Of a DNA stretch of 64,000 nt, positions 43,803-53,498 are shown piece after piece. Where the stretch lies: contig NZ_KE557312.1 in the NCBI RefSeq assembly GCF_000442275.2, forward strand, positions 62,001 to 126,000. The letters run 5' to 3'. Numbering within the stretch: position 1 is the stretch's first letter; each line of letters begins with the position of its first letter. A program made the translations under genes and the position numbers. The notes under the pieces were generated by a model. That model did no database searches and was not told the origin of the DNA. It saw nothing but the letters and a program-made list of their open reading frames with translations. This stretch comes from Litoreibacter arenae DSM 19593. GTDB taxonomy: Bacteria; Pseudomonadota; Alphaproteobacteria; Rhodobacterales; Rhodobacteraceae.

Positions 43803-44686
43803 GCCCGCGGAGACCGGTTGATCAAAACGATACCGACGGCCACCAGCGTCAGCGCACCGAGGATCGAGGCGCCGACATGCTCATCGAGCAAGAGCCACCC
43901 CAGCAGCACGGACAATACCGGCGAGAGGAACGAGAAGCTGGCCACGCCCGAGGCGGGGTAAAGCGACATCAGCCACAGCCAGAAGATGAAACCGAAAGTC
44001 ACCACCACGACGATCTGGAACGCAAGTCCCACGTAGTGAATGGGCTGCGGATCGCGGATCAGCGGGCCAAACAGCGGCGCTACTGCAAGTAGAACGACAC
44101 CGGAGATCAGCACCTGATAGAACAGTTGCACCTCGGGACGCACCGTCTTGAGCGGAGTCGCCTTGACCAGCAGCCCTGTGGCCGCCCATCCTATTGCGGC
44201 ACCCAGAGCGCAAAGATCACCCAGCAGCGAGGCCTCGCCGCCGTCGCCGCGGTCGATGATGGCCCATGCCACGCCAATGAAGGCGAGCGAGAGACCGAGC
44301 GATTTGCGCGGCGTTAGTCGGTCTCCGGGAATAAAAATATGTGCGCCAAGCGCCATCCACAGTGGCATGGAATAGAAGATCACGGATGCGCGCGACACCG
44401 TGGTCAGGTCGAGCGCGATGAACAGCATGATAAACTCGGCTGAGAAGACCAGACCGATGATCAACGCCGAGGGGATGACGTTGCGCGGCAAGATTAGCCG
44501 CAAGCGGCGCCACTTCATCCACAGCAAGATGCACACCACCGCACCGGCGGACCGTGCGCCTGCGAAGAACACCGGCTGGAACGCCTCGTTGGTGACCTTG
44601 ATGACCACTTGATTGAATGCCAACAGCAGGGCCAGTCCTACGAGCGATACCGCTCCGAACGCGTCGATGTGATCCTTGGTCGGCAT
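43781..44686 (-). CDS. DMT-superfamily EamA transporter
   Basis: A 301-residue permease with ten predicted helices in two EamA halves ([35 protein letters not shown] and [22 protein letters not shown]...). Late helices [38 protein letters not shown] and [10 protein letters not shown] are typical of drug/metabolite exporters. The substrate is unknown. It is convergent with selO (22-bp overlap) and divergent from the CPA1 antiporter gene. A different EamA protein lies at 58953. Confidence 0.88.
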   Translation of the reverse strand: MPTKDHIDAFGAVSLVGLALLLAFNQVVIKVTNEAFQPVFFAGARSAGAVVCILLWMKWRRLRLILPRNVIPSALIIGLVFSAEFIMLFIALDLTTVSRASVIFYSMPLWMALGAHIFIPGDRLTPRKSLGLSLAFIGVAWAIIDRGDGGEASLLGDLCALGAAIGWAATGLLVKATPLKTVRPEVQLFYQVLISGVVLLAVAPLFGPLIRDPQPIHYVGLAFQIVVVVTFGFIFWLWLMSLYPASGVASFSFLSPVLSVLLGWLLLDEHVGASILGALTLVAVGIVLINRSPRAQVPQNV

Positions 44687-44834
44687 AGTGGCCTCGGGTT
44701 TGCTGCGGTCGTTTGGGCTTGGCCTGTTGCTTCGCCCATGTCAATTGCCGCTGGCCTGAGCGTTGGAATAGGATAGGTTGCCGCAAACGTGCTCCGCCTA
44801 GAGGGTGCGAGACCGGACAGTGACGGAGCCTCCC

Positions 44835-46097
44835 ATGGACCTATTGCAAATCGCGTCGCTTTTGCTGGTGCTGGCGGCGGTGTTCGGGACCGTGAATTAT
44901 CTGGTGCTCAAGCTGCCCTCCGCAATTGGTATTCTTATTGTGGCCTTGTTCGCGTCGCTCGGCGTTATGGGGTTGGACCTGTTGGTTCCGCAGCTGGGGA
45001 TGGCCGATCAGGTGCGCTCCACGGTGCAATCCATAGATTTCTCCGAGACGCTGCTGGAGGGTATGCTGGGCCTGCTTCTGTTCGCCGGTGCGCTGCATGT
45101 GAAGATTGCCGACCTGCGCGGCGAATGGCGCGTGGTGGCGTTGATGGCGACGCTGGGCGTCGGGCTGTCCACGGTGATTGCGGGGTTCGGCTTCTCGTGG
45201 TTGACGGGGATGCCGATCATGATTGCGCTGGTATTCGGCGCCTTGATTTCGCCCACTGATCCTGTGGCCGTTCTGGGCGTGCTGCGCGAGGCGAATCTGA
45301 AGAAAAGCATGGAGACGCAGATTGCCGGTGAAAGCCTTTTCAACGATGGCGTGGGCTATGTGGTGTTTCTGGTTCTGGCGGGGTTGGCGTTTCCGGCGCT
45401 TGACGCCCATGGCGAGGCGCATGGTGGCGGAGGTCTGGCCGCCGCTGCACAGCTGTTCTTGCAGGAAGCGTTGGGTGGCGCGGTGCTTGGGGTCGTTCTT
45501 GGCTGGCTGACGTTTCGCGTCATGCGTTTGATCGACGACTATTCGCTAGAGGTGCTTATCACCCTTGCGCTCGCTGTCGGTGGCTATGCGCTGGCGGTGC
45601 ATTTGCATCTGTCCGGCCCGGTGATGGCGGTTTGTGCAGGCCTGCTTATTGGCGATGTGGGCGCGAAATACGGCATGTCGGAGACAACCCGCCGCTATGT
45701 AGACGGGTTCTGGAAACTGATCGACGAGATCCTGAATGCCGTGCTGTTCCTGCTGATCGGGGTCGAGGTTTTTGCAGTAGCCTTCTCGATGGACGGGTTG
45801 ATCGTCGGTCTGTGTGCTATCGTGCTGTCGTTGTTCGCGCGGCTGATCGCCGTCTCCATCCCCGTCTTGTTGCTGCGCCCGTTTCGCGGCTTCGAGAAAG
45901 GGGTCATTCCGATCATGACCTGGGGTGGATTGAAAGGCGGCATCTCGGTCGCTTTGGCACTGTCCTTGCCCGAAGGCGAATGGAAGCCGGTGATCCTGTC
46001 CGCGACCTATATGGTAGTGATTTTTTCGATCATTGTTCAGGGCCTGACTGTGGCGCCACTGGCGACCCGTCTGGGGCGCGAGCCGGAACTGGTCTGA
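44835..46097 (+). CDS. CPA1-family Na+/H+ (cation:proton) antiporter
   Basis: A 420-residue inner-membrane antiporter from ATG 44835 with a GGAG site. About twelve helices are visible. Family segments are SIDFSETLLEGMLGLLLFAGALHV, VFGALISPTDPVAVLGVLREA (the conserved TDPVAV stretch), ESLFNDGVGYVVFLVLAGLAF (with the ND pair of CPA1 exchangers) and IMTWGGLKGGISVALALSLP. The exchanged cation (Na, K or Li) cannot be told. It has no long cytoplasmic tail, unlike regulated NhaP types. It is a monocistronic gene. Confidence 0.92.
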   Translation: MDLLQIASLLLVLAAVFGTVNYLVLKLPSAIGILIVALFASLGVMGLDLLVPQLGMADQVRSTVQSIDFSETLLEGMLGLLLFAGALHVKIADLRGEWRVVALMATLGVGLSTVIAGFGFSWLTGMPIMIALVFGALISPTDPVAVLGVLREANLKKSMETQIAGESLFNDGVGYVVFLVLAGLAFPALDAHGEAHGGGGLAAAAQLFLQEALGGAVLGVVLGWLTFRVMRLIDDYSLEVLITLALAVGGYALAVHLHLSGPVMAVCAGLLIGDVGAKYGMSETTRRYVDGFWKLIDEILNAVLFLLIGVEVFAVAFSMDGLIVGLCAIVLSLFARLIAVSIPVLLLRPFRGFEKGVIPIMTWGGLKGGISVALALSLPEGEWKPVILSATYMVVIFSIIVQGLTVAPLATRLGREPELV

Positions 46098-46191
46098 CTT
46101 TCCCCCTAGACGTATCGGGTCGGCGTCCCCATTCTCTATAGGGAAAGGCCCCCGTCGCGGTGGTCTGCTGTCTGACAGGGAGAATACACAT

Positions 46192-46890
46192 ATGTCGCTG
46201 ATGAACATGCTCACGAAGGTTGCCGTCGGTTTTGCCGTGGCCAAAGGGTTTCAGAAGGTCCAGCAGGCGGGCGGGATCGGTAAGGTCATGGACGGTCTGA
46301 AAAGCAAGGCAGGCAGTTCCGGCGGCTTGGGCGATATGCTGAGCGGAATGGCTGGTGGTGCCGGTGGTTCCGGCGGGCAGGGCGGCGGAATTGACGGGCT
46401 GCCCCATGGGCGCTCTGCCGCGCGCGATGGTGGCATCGGCGGATTGCTCGGCGGGCTGGCTGGTGCGCGCGGCGGCTCTGGTCAATCGCTCGAAGAGCTG
46501 TTGAGCCAGGATAGTCCCGCAGAGCCACCCGCGACCGAGGACAGCGCCGGTTTGATGATCCGTGCGATGATCATGGCCGCGCGTTGCGATGGCCAGATTG
46601 ACCCTACGGAGAAAGAGGCCCTGATGGCCACTATCGGCGAGGATGCGACCGAGGCCGACATGGCTTTCGTGCGCGAAGCCATGCAGGAACCGGTGGATGC
46701 CGCCGCTTTGGCCCGTGACACTCCGGATGGAATGGAAACGCAAGTTTACTCGATGTCCGTGATGGCAATCGAGCCGGACCACCCTGCCGAAGCAAAATAC
46801 CTGCACGAATTGGCCACCGCGCTGGGCATCGGTCAGGCCACTGCCAACGAGATCCACGACAGCTTCGGCGTGCAGCGACTTTACAGCTGA
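46192..46890 (+). CDS. DUF533 (TerB-like, YebE-type) protein
   Basis: A 232-residue protein: an N-terminal amphipathic or weakly hydrophobic helix (MNMLTKVAVGFAVAKGFQKVQ), then a Gly/Ser-rich low-complexity stretch (~35-105). A C-terminal TerB-like helical domain follows (GLMIRAMIMAARCDGQIDPTEKEALMATIGEDATEADMAFVREAMQEPVDAAALARD...YLHELATALGI). The acidic DGxIDPxE loop resembles the TerB metal-binding region. The family function is unknown. A CAGGGAGAA site precedes ATG 46192. No operon partner is close. Confidence 0.85.
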   Translation: MSLMNMLTKVAVGFAVAKGFQKVQQAGGIGKVMDGLKSKAGSSGGLGDMLSGMAGGAGGSGGQGGGIDGLPHGRSAARDGGIGGLLGGLAGARGGSGQSLEELLSQDSPAEPPATEDSAGLMIRAMIMAARCDGQIDPTEKEALMATIGEDATEADMAFVREAMQEPVDAAALARDTPDGMETQVYSMSVMAIEPDHPAEAKYLHELATALGIGQATANEIHDSFGVQRLYS

Positions 46891-46972
46891 TAGCGCAAAC
46901 TGTGGCATAGTGTGTCTTGCGTCCTCCTTGATCTGGCGGTTTAAGTCGCGCCAAGGACGAGGAGGGACCCAT

Positions 46973-48865
46973 ATGACATACGCCGATATCTACAAACGCT
47001 CGCTGGACGACCCCGAAGGTTTCTGGATGGAGCAGGCGGAGGCGATAGACTGGGACCGCAAGCCCTCCAAGGCGCTGTTCTCCGACAGGGCGCCGCTTTA
47101 CGAGTGGTTCAAGGACGGCCTAGTCAACACCTGCTACAACGCCGTGGACCGTCACGTCGAGGCTGGCAATGGCGACCGCGTGGCGATCATCTATGACAGC
47201 CCCGTCACCCACACCAAGCACGAGATCACCTATGCCGAGTTGCAGACCCGCGTAGCCTCGCTTGCGGGTGCGTTGCGTGCCAAGGGTATCGAAGCGGGCG
47301 ACCGCGTGATTATCTACATGCCGATGGTGCCGGAAGCTTTGGAGGCGATGCTGGCCTGCGCCCGCATCGGAGCCATTCATTCGGTCGTTTTCGGCGGATT
47401 TGCTGCCAACGAGCTTGCCGTGCGCATCGACGACGCGACGCCCAAGGCGATCATTGCGGGCTCCTGCGGGATAGAGCCGGGGCGGGTGGTCCACTACAAG
47501 CCGCTGCTGGACGGTGCCATCGAATTAGCTAAGCACAAGCCTGACTTCTGCGTGATCTTCCAGCGCGAGCAGGAAGTCGCCAAGCTGATCGAAGGGCGCG
47601 ACTACGACTGGCACGCGTTTCAGTACGGCGTCGAGCCAGCCGAATGTGTGCCGGTATCGGGCGACCATCCGGCCTATATCCTCTACACCTCGGGCACCAC
47701 GGGCCAGCCCAAGGGCGTGATCCGCGCGACGGGCGGGCATCTGGTGGCGTTGAACTGGACGATGAAGAACATCTACGACGTGGAGCCGGGCGACGTGTTC
47801 TGGGCGGCCTCTGACGTTGGCTGGGTGGTGGGCCACAGCTACATTTGCTACGCGCCGCTGATCCACGGCAATACCACCGTGGTATTCGAAGGCAAGCCGG
47901 TCGGCACGCCCGACGCAGGCACCTTCTGGCGGGTGATTTCCGAGCACAAGGTCAAGAGCTTCTTCACCGCCCCCACGGCCTTCCGAGCGGTGAAGCGCGT
48001 GGACCCGGATGGCGAATTCATCAAGAAATACGACCTGTCCTGCTTAAAAACAGTTTATCTGGCGGGCGAGCGCGCAGACCCCGACACGATCGAATGGATG
48101 CAGGAGCATCTGCAAAAGCCGATCATCGACCACTGGTGGCAGACCGAGACCGGCTACACCATCGCGGGGAACCCGATGGGGATCGAGCCTATGCGGGTCA
48201 AGATCGGCTCCCCCACCGTGGCGATGCCCGGCTATGACGTGCAGATCCTCGACGAGGGCGGGCATCCCGTGAAAGCGGGCGAGCTGGGCGCCATCGCGAT
48301 CAAACTGCCCCTACCGCCTGGCACATTGCCAAACCTGTGGAACGCTGAGGAGCGTTTCATCAAGAGCTACCTCACCCACTTCCCCGGCTACTATGAGACC
48401 GGCGATGCGGGCATGATCGACGAGGACGGATACCTCTACGTCATGGCCCGCACCGACGATGTAATCAACGTGGCAGGCCACCGGTTGTCCACGGGCGGCA
48501 TGGAAGAGGTGCTGGCGAGCCACCCCGACGTGGCCGAGTGTGCTGTCATCGGGGTCAGCGACGAGTTGAAAGGTCAGCTGCCGATGGGCTTTCTGTGCCT
48601 GAGCAACGGCGTGACCCGTCCCCATGACGAGATCGTCAAAGAAGTCGTCCAGAAGGTGCGCGACCAGATCGGCCCGGTTGCCGCGTTCAAGCTGGCCTGT
48701 GTGGTGGACCGGTTGCCGAAAACGCGGTCCGGCAAGATTTTGCGCGCCACGATGGTGTCGATTGCGGATGGCAAGGACTTCAAAATGCCCGCAACGATTG
48801 ACGATCCTGCGATCCTTGATGAAATCAAGGAGGCTGTGGCGGGGTTGGGCTACCCTCAGGGCTGA
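46973..48865 (+). CDS. prpE: Propionyl-CoA synthetase (PrpE-type acyl-CoA ligase)
   Basis: Activates propionate (and less well acetate) to the CoA thioester through an acyl-AMP. It has 630 residues from ATG 46973 with a strong AGGAGGG site. The chain opens YADIYKRSLDDPEGFWMEQAEAIDW as in PrpE/Acs. AMP-binding motifs are YILYTSGTTGQPKGVIR, WWQTETGYTI and YETGDAGMIDEDGYLYVMARTDDVINVAGHRLSTGGMEEVL. The acetylatable Lys motif PKTRSGKILRATM lies near the C-terminus. The short substrate loop (ASDVGWVVGHSYICYAPL) and the overall pattern favour PrpE over Acs. It stands alone; no methylcitrate genes are nearby. Confidence 0.92.
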   Translation: MTYADIYKRSLDDPEGFWMEQAEAIDWDRKPSKALFSDRAPLYEWFKDGLVNTCYNAVDRHVEAGNGDRVAIIYDSPVTHTKHEITYAELQTRVASLAGALRAKGIEAGDRVIIYMPMVPEALEAMLACARIGAIHSVVFGGFAANELAVRIDDATPKAIIAGSCGIEPGRVVHYKPLLDGAIELAKHKPDFCVIFQREQEVAKLIEGRDYDWHAFQYGVEPAECVPVSGDHPAYILYTSGTTGQPKGVIRATGGHLVALNWTMKNIYDVEPGDVFWAASDVGWVVGHSYICYAPLIHGNTTVVFEGKPVGTPDAGTFWRVISEHKVKSFFTAPTAFRAVKRVDPDGEFIKKYDLSCLKTVYLAGERADPDTIEWMQEHLQKPIIDHWWQTETGYTIAGNPMGIEPMRVKIGSPTVAMPGYDVQILDEGGHPVKAGELGAIAIKLPLPPGTLPNLWNAEERFIKSYLTHFPGYYETGDAGMIDEDGYLYVMARTDDVINVAGHRLSTGGMEEVLASHPDVAECAVIGVSDELKGQLPMGFLCLSNGVTRPHDEIVKEVVQKVRDQIGPVAAFKLACVVDRLPKTRSGKILRATMVSIADGKDFKMPATIDDPAILDEIKEAVAGLGYPQG

Positions 48866-48988
48866 GATTTTCCCACGTCGATACCTATCTGCGAAAGTTT
48901 GATCAGCTTGGCATGTTTCGCCGAAGCTTGGCATTGAAACTCCGCGCCGTGCGCTTCACTATCGCGGCAAACGTCTTGGGGGACATTG

Positions 48989-49378
48989 ATGTCTGATCTG
49001 CTGCCACATGCGCTGTCCGTTCGCGAGAACGCTCACGCGCCGTATTCCAAGTTTCAGGTGGGGGCCGCCGTTCGGACCAAGTCGGGCTCGGTCTTTGTCG
49101 GCTGTAACGTCGAGAACGTGGCCTATCCCGAAGGCACCTGCGCGGAGGCGGGGGCCATTGCCGCCATGGTCGCGGCGGGCGAGCGCGAGATTGCGGAAGT
49201 CTGCGTCGTGGCCGGATCACCGACTCCCGTGCCGCCCTGTGGCGGGTGCCGCCAGAAACTGGCGGAATTCGCGGCGGGTGACGTGCCGGTGACGCTGGCG
49301 ACGGTCGAGGGAACCTTGGAACGCACCACCGTCGCCGCTTTATTGCCCGGTGCTTTCGACGCGGGGCATATGGCTTAG
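48989..49378 (+). CDS. cdd: Cytidine deaminase
   Basis: Zinc enzyme converting cytidine/deoxycytidine to uridine/deoxyuridine, 129 residues. Motifs are AHAPYSKFQVGAAVRTKSG, GCNVENVAYPEGTCAEAGAI (zinc Cys and the proton-shuttling Glu in TCAEAG) and PPCGGCRQKLAEF (zinc Cys pair). ATG 48989 is chosen over the TTG at 48986, with GGGGGAC upstream. It is the first gene of the salvage operon; deoA follows after only 2 bp. Confidence 0.96.
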   Translation: MSDLLPHALSVRENAHAPYSKFQVGAAVRTKSGSVFVGCNVENVAYPEGTCAEAGAIAAMVAAGEREIAEVCVVAGSPTPVPPCGGCRQKLAEFAAGDVPVTLATVEGTLERTTVAALLPGAFDAGHMA

Positions 49379-49380
49379 GC

Positions 49381-50694
49381 ATGGACGCCGCGCAGATCAT
49401 AGGGAAAATCCGTACCCGCGAAACCGTCACCGCCGCTGAATGCCGCTGGTTCGGAAAGGCCTTGGCCGAAGAACACGGAATAAGCGACGCGCAAGCGGGC
49501 GCGTTCGCCATGGCGGTTGCCATAGAAGGCTTGGGCGCAGACGGGCGCGTGGGGCTCACCGAAGGCATGCGCGACAGCGGCGATGTGCTGCGTTGGAAAC
49601 TGCCGGGGCCGGTGCTGGACAAGCACTCGACCGGCGGGGTGGGCGATCCGGTGTCGCTGGTGCTGGCCCCCGCTTTGGCTGTGTGCGGGGCGTATGTGCC
49701 GATGGTCTCCGGGCGCGGGTTGGGACACACCGGCGGCACGCTCGACAAGCTGGAGGCCATTCCGGGCTATGTGTGCAACGTGACGACCTCGAAGCTGCAA
49801 CATGTCGTGCGCGAAGCGGGATGCGCCATTGTCGGCGCGTCTGGCGAGGTAGCCCCGGCGGACAAGCGCCTCTATGCGATCCGCGATGTGACGGCGACGG
49901 TGGACAGCATCGACCTGATTACCGCGTCAATCCTTGCCAAGAAGCTGGCGGCGGGGCTGGAAGGCTTGGTGTTGGACGTGAAAACCGGCAACGGCGCGAT
50001 TTTGCGGGACGCAGCACAAGCCAAACGCCTGGCTTATTCCCTCGTCGAGGTCGCGAAAGGCGCGGGCTGCCCCACAACCGCGCTGATAACCGATATGTCG
50101 CAGCCACTTGCCACGGCGGCAGGCAACGCTGTGGAAATCCGCGCGGTGATGGAGGCGCTGAGCGGCAGCGGCCAGAAGCGGTTGCGTGAGGTCGCGCTGG
50201 CTCTTGGGGCGGAGTTGCTGGGGAACAACAAGCAGATGAACCTCGATACGGAAGCCGCGTGGGGCGCACTCAACGACGCGATCACCTCTGGTGCGGCGAT
50301 GGAGCGGTTCTGCCGCATGGTGGCCTATCTGGGCGGGCCGACCGACTTTGACGAAACTTGGCGGTTCTGCCTCCCCGAGGCCAACATCGTGCGCGAGGTG
50401 TTGCCGCTGGCGACGGGCTATGTGCGGGCCATCGACACGCGGGCCTTGGGGCTGGCGGTAGTCGAGCTTGGCGGCGGACGCAGGCGGGAGACGGACAAGA
50501 TAGACCCGTCAGTGGGTTTGTCCGGCTTCAAGCGCATCGGTGAGAAGGTCGACAAAACTACCCCACTGGCGATGGTTCACGCGGCGACGGAAGAGGCCGC
50601 GGCCAAGGCGGAACGCGCCGTGCGCAAGGCGTTCCAGATCGGCTCGGCCAAGGTCAACGCGCCGGAGCTGTTCGTCGATCGGGTGGCAGTATGA
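49381..50694 (+). CDS. deoA: Thymidine phosphorylase
   Basis: Phosphorolysis of thymidine and deoxyuridine to base and deoxyribose-1-P, 437 residues. It shows the family start IIGKIRTRETVTAAE, the phosphate-site VLDKHSTGGVGDPVSL, SGRGLGHTGGTLDKLEAIPGY (base and sugar site) and DVKTGNGAILRD. It overlaps deoB by 4 nt (ATGA). Its product feeds phosphopentomutase, encoded next. Confidence 0.96.
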   Translation: MDAAQIIGKIRTRETVTAAECRWFGKALAEEHGISDAQAGAFAMAVAIEGLGADGRVGLTEGMRDSGDVLRWKLPGPVLDKHSTGGVGDPVSLVLAPALAVCGAYVPMVSGRGLGHTGGTLDKLEAIPGYVCNVTTSKLQHVVREAGCAIVGASGEVAPADKRLYAIRDVTATVDSIDLITASILAKKLAAGLEGLVLDVKTGNGAILRDAAQAKRLAYSLVEVAKGAGCPTTALITDMSQPLATAAGNAVEIRAVMEALSGSGQKRLREVALALGAELLGNNKQMNLDTEAAWGALNDAITSGAAMERFCRMVAYLGGPTDFDETWRFCLPEANIVREVLPLATGYVRAIDTRALGLAVVELGGGRRRETDKIDPSVGLSGFKRIGEKVDKTTPLAMVHAATEEAAAKAERAVRKAFQIGSAKVNAPELFVDRVAV

Positions 50695-51830
50695 GCCGCG
50701 CGTTTCTGGTAGTGCTCGACTCAGTAGGCTGCGGCGGTGCGCCCGATGCCGCGCGGTTTGGCGATGACGGGGCCAACACGCTGGGCCATATCCACCAGAC
50801 TGTCGGTCTTCGTATGCCCAATCTGATGCGGCTGGGGCTGGCACAAGCGGCTGGACTGTCGGACATCGCGGGCGAGGGCCTGTTCGGCGTCGCGCGGGAA
50901 GTGTCGATGGGCAAGGACACGCCTTCGGGTCATTGGGAACTGGCAGGCGTGCCGGTCCCTTGGGACTGGCATTATTTCCCCGACACGCATCCCGCGTTCC
51001 CGCCGGAGATCACAGCAGAGGTGGCAAAGTTCTGCGGCACAGATGGCGTCCTGGGGGACTGCCACGCATCCGGCACGCAGATCATCGAGCGGTTAGGCGA
51101 GGAGCATATGCGGACCGGCAAGCCGATCTGCTACACCTCCGCCGATAGCGTGTTCCAGATCGCCGCGCATGAGGAAAGCTTCGGGCTTGAGCGGCTGCAA
51201 GATATCTGCCGCCATATGGCCCCGATGCTGCACGCGATGAAAGTGGGCCGCGTGATTTCGCGGCCTTTCCTGGGGCAAAACGCAGCGGATTTCAAACGCA
51301 CCAGCAACCGGCATGACTACGCGATGGAGATACCCTCGCCCACATTGCTGGACTGGGCGAAGGCGGACGGGCGGGCGACTTACGGGGTCGGCAAGATCGG
51401 CGATATATTCTCGGGGCGCGGCGTCGATGAAAACCGCAAGGGCTTTGACGACGCGTTGATGGGGCATCTGTCGGATCTGGTGGACGAGGCACCGGACGGC
51501 GCTCTGGTCTTCGCCAATTTCGTCGAATTCGACAGCCTTTATGGCCACCGCCGCGAACCGGAAGGATATGCGACACATCTGGAATGGTTCGACGAAGCCA
51601 TCGGCCCTGTGCTGGAGAAGCTGCGCAAAGGTGACCTGATGCTGTTCACCGCCGACCATGGCAACGACCCCACATGGCACGGCACCGAACACACCCGCGA
51701 GCAGGTGCCTGTCGTGGCCGCTGGCGTGGGTCGCAAGGACATCGGGCAGGTCATGTTTGTGGACGTCGCGGCCTCGGTCGCGGATCATTTGGGGCTGAGC
51801 GAGCGCGGCCCGGGACGGAGCTTTCTATGA
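50691..51830 (+). CDS. deoB: Phosphopentomutase
   Basis: Interconverts (deoxy)ribose-1-P and -5-P, 379 residues. It belongs to the alkaline-phosphatase superfamily with two Mn ions: FLVVLDSVGCGGAPDAARFGDDGANTLGH (nucleophile region), GKDTPSGHWE (activating Thr) and LMLFTADHGNDPTWHGTEHTREQVPVVA (metal ligands). It overlaps deoA upstream and the deaminase gene downstream, each by 4 nt, so expression is tightly coupled. Confidence 0.96.
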   Translation: MSRAFLVVLDSVGCGGAPDAARFGDDGANTLGHIHQTVGLRMPNLMRLGLAQAAGLSDIAGEGLFGVAREVSMGKDTPSGHWELAGVPVPWDWHYFPDTHPAFPPEITAEVAKFCGTDGVLGDCHASGTQIIERLGEEHMRTGKPICYTSADSVFQIAAHEESFGLERLQDICRHMAPMLHAMKVGRVISRPFLGQNAADFKRTSNRHDYAMEIPSPTLLDWAKADGRATYGVGKIGDIFSGRGVDENRKGFDDALMGHLSDLVDEAPDGALVFANFVEFDSLYGHRREPEGYATHLEWFDEAIGPVLEKLRKGDLMLFTADHGNDPTWHGTEHTREQVPVVAAGVGRKDIGQVMFVDVAASVADHLGLSERGPGRSFL

Positions 51831-52795
51831 TCCCCAAGGTTGAATTGCATCTGCACATCGAAGGCGCGGCGCCGCCCGCCTTCATTCGCGGTCTGGCGCA
51901 GGAGAAAGGCGTCAATCTGGACGGCGTGTTCAGCGAAGACGGCTCTTACCGTTTCGAGGGGTTCACCCAGTTCCTGCGCGTCTACGAAGCCGCTTGCACG
52001 GTTCTGACCGGCCCCGAAGAGTTCGCCCGCCTGACGACAGCAGTGCTGGAACGGTCGATGGAGCAGGGCGTCATCTACACCGAAGCCTTCCTGTCACCCG
52101 ACTTTTGCGGCGGCGGCGACGTGGGCGCGTGGCGCGAATACATGCACGCCATGCGGGAGGCTGCGTCGCGACAGCCTGATATCGAGATGCGGGGCATCGT
52201 CACCTGCATCCGCCATTTCGGGCCGGAACAGGCAAAGACCGCTGCGCTTTGCGCGGCCGAAACGGCCGGCGATTTCATCACCGGTTTCGGGATGGGAGGC
52301 GACGAGACGCAAGGCACGCAAGGCGACTTCGCCTACAGCTTTGACATGGCCCGCGAGGCGGGGCTGCGGCTGACCACTCATGCGGGCGAATGGGGCGGCG
52401 CCGAAAGCGTCTGGCAGGCCGTGCGCGACCTGGGCGTGGAGCGCGTGGGACATGGCGTGCAAGCAATCGACGACCCCGCGCTGGTCGATCATCTGGCGGA
52501 GCGCGGGATCGTGCTGGAGGTCTGCCCCGGCTCCAACGTGGCGCTCGGGGTGTATCCCGACTGGCGCTCGCACCCGATTGAAAAACTGCGGGAGCGGGGG
52601 GTGAAAGTCACTGTGTCCACCGACGACCCACCGTTCTTTCACACCACTCTTGGCGCGGAATATGACCTGTTGGGGCATCATTTCGGCTGGGAAGACGAGA
52701 TCATCCGCGAGGTGAATATCACCGCCGCGAACGCCGCGTTCTGCGACGACGCCACGCGTGAAACCTTACTGAAGAAACTGGAGCCTGCCTCATGA
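51827..52795 (+). CDS. add: Adenosine (or adenine) deaminase
   Basis: Zinc amidohydrolase deaminating adenosine to inosine, 322 residues from ATG 51827 (overlap ATGA with deoB). Motifs are [16 protein letters not shown] (zinc His pair), [10 protein letters not shown] (zinc His), [26 protein letters not shown] and [13 protein letters not shown] (zinc Asp). The N-terminal HLHIEG is also seen in adenine deaminases of this superfamily, so adenine cannot be excluded as substrate. The nucleoside operon context supports adenosine/deoxyadenosine. It overlaps upp by 4 nt. Confidence 0.9.
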   Translation: MIPKVELHLHIEGAAPPAFIRGLAQEKGVNLDGVFSEDGSYRFEGFTQFLRVYEAACTVLTGPEEFARLTTAVLERSMEQGVIYTEAFLSPDFCGGGDVGAWREYMHAMREAASRQPDIEMRGIVTCIRHFGPEQAKTAALCAAETAGDFITGFGMGGDETQGTQGDFAYSFDMAREAGLRLTTHAGEWGGAESVWQAVRDLGVERVGHGVQAIDDPALVDHLAERGIVLEVCPGSNVALGVYPDWRSHPIEKLRERGVKVTVSTDDPPFFHTTLGAEYDLLGHHFGWEDEIIREVNITAANAAFCDDATRETLLKKLEPAS

Positions 52796-53430
52796 GCGAT
52801 ATCCCCCACCTGACCATCGTGGACCACCCTTTGGTGCAGCACAAGCTAACGTTGATGCGCGAGAAGGAGACGCCCACAGCGGTGTTCCGGCAGCTTCTGC
52901 GCGAGATCAGCCAGTTTCTGGCCTATGAGGTCACCCGCGATCTGGAGTTGGAAACCAAGCGCATCGAGACCCCGATGGAAGCGATGGATGCGCCGACGTT
53001 GGCCGGGCGCAAGCTGGCGCTGATCTCGATCCTGCGGGCGGGCAACGGGCTGCTGGACGGAATGCTGGAACTGATCCCGAGCGCCCGGGTGGGTTTTGTC
53101 GGGCTCTATCGCGACGAGAAAACCCTGCAACCCGTGCAATACTACTTCAAGGTACCAGAGTTCATGGATGAGCGGATGGTGATCGCCGTGGACCCGATGC
53201 TGGCAACGGGGAATTCGTCTGTCGCGGCAATTGATTTGTTGAAGAAAGCCGGGGCCACAAACATCCGATTCTTGTGTCTTTTGGCATCCCCAGAGGGGAT
53301 CGCGCGGATGAAAGAAGCCCACCCTGATGTACCGATCGTGACAGCTTCGGTAGATAGCCACTTGAATGACAATGGATATATTGTCCCAGGGCTAGGGGAT
53401 GCGGGAGACCGCATGTACGGCACAAAATAA
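52792..53430 (+). CDS. upp: Uracil phosphoribosyltransferase
   Basis: Converts uracil and PRPP to UMP, the last step of the salvage route in this operon. It has 212 residues, the normal length. Sequence marks are [73 protein letters not shown], the PRPP loop [25 protein letters not shown] and the C-terminal uracil site [25 protein letters not shown]. Last gene of cdd-deoA-deoB-add-upp; no terminator hairpin with a T-run is obvious. Confidence 0.97.
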   Translation: MSDIPHLTIVDHPLVQHKLTLMREKETPTAVFRQLLREISQFLAYEVTRDLELETKRIETPMEAMDAPTLAGRKLALISILRAGNGLLDGMLELIPSARVGFVGLYRDEKTLQPVQYYFKVPEFMDERMVIAVDPMLATGNSSVAAIDLLKKAGATNIRFLCLLASPEGIARMKEAHPDVPIVTASVDSHLNDNGYIVPGLGDAGDRMYGTK

Positions 53431-53474
53431 GGTAGTTTCCGGCTTTACTTGGTAGTGTCTCTGTTGCAGAGTAA

Positions 53475-53490
53475 CCACTATATTTAGTGG
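53475..53490 (+). promoter_or_regulatory. Hairpin overlapping the ribosome site of the 53499 gene
   Basis: CCACTA-TATT-TAGTGG is a perfect 6-bp stem whose downstream arm runs into the GGGGA Shine-Dalgarno-like sequence 9 bp before the ATG at 53499. In RNA it could mask the ribosome site; as DNA it could be an operator. No evidence separates the two. Confidence 0.45.
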
Positions 53491-53498
53491 GGACTGAT

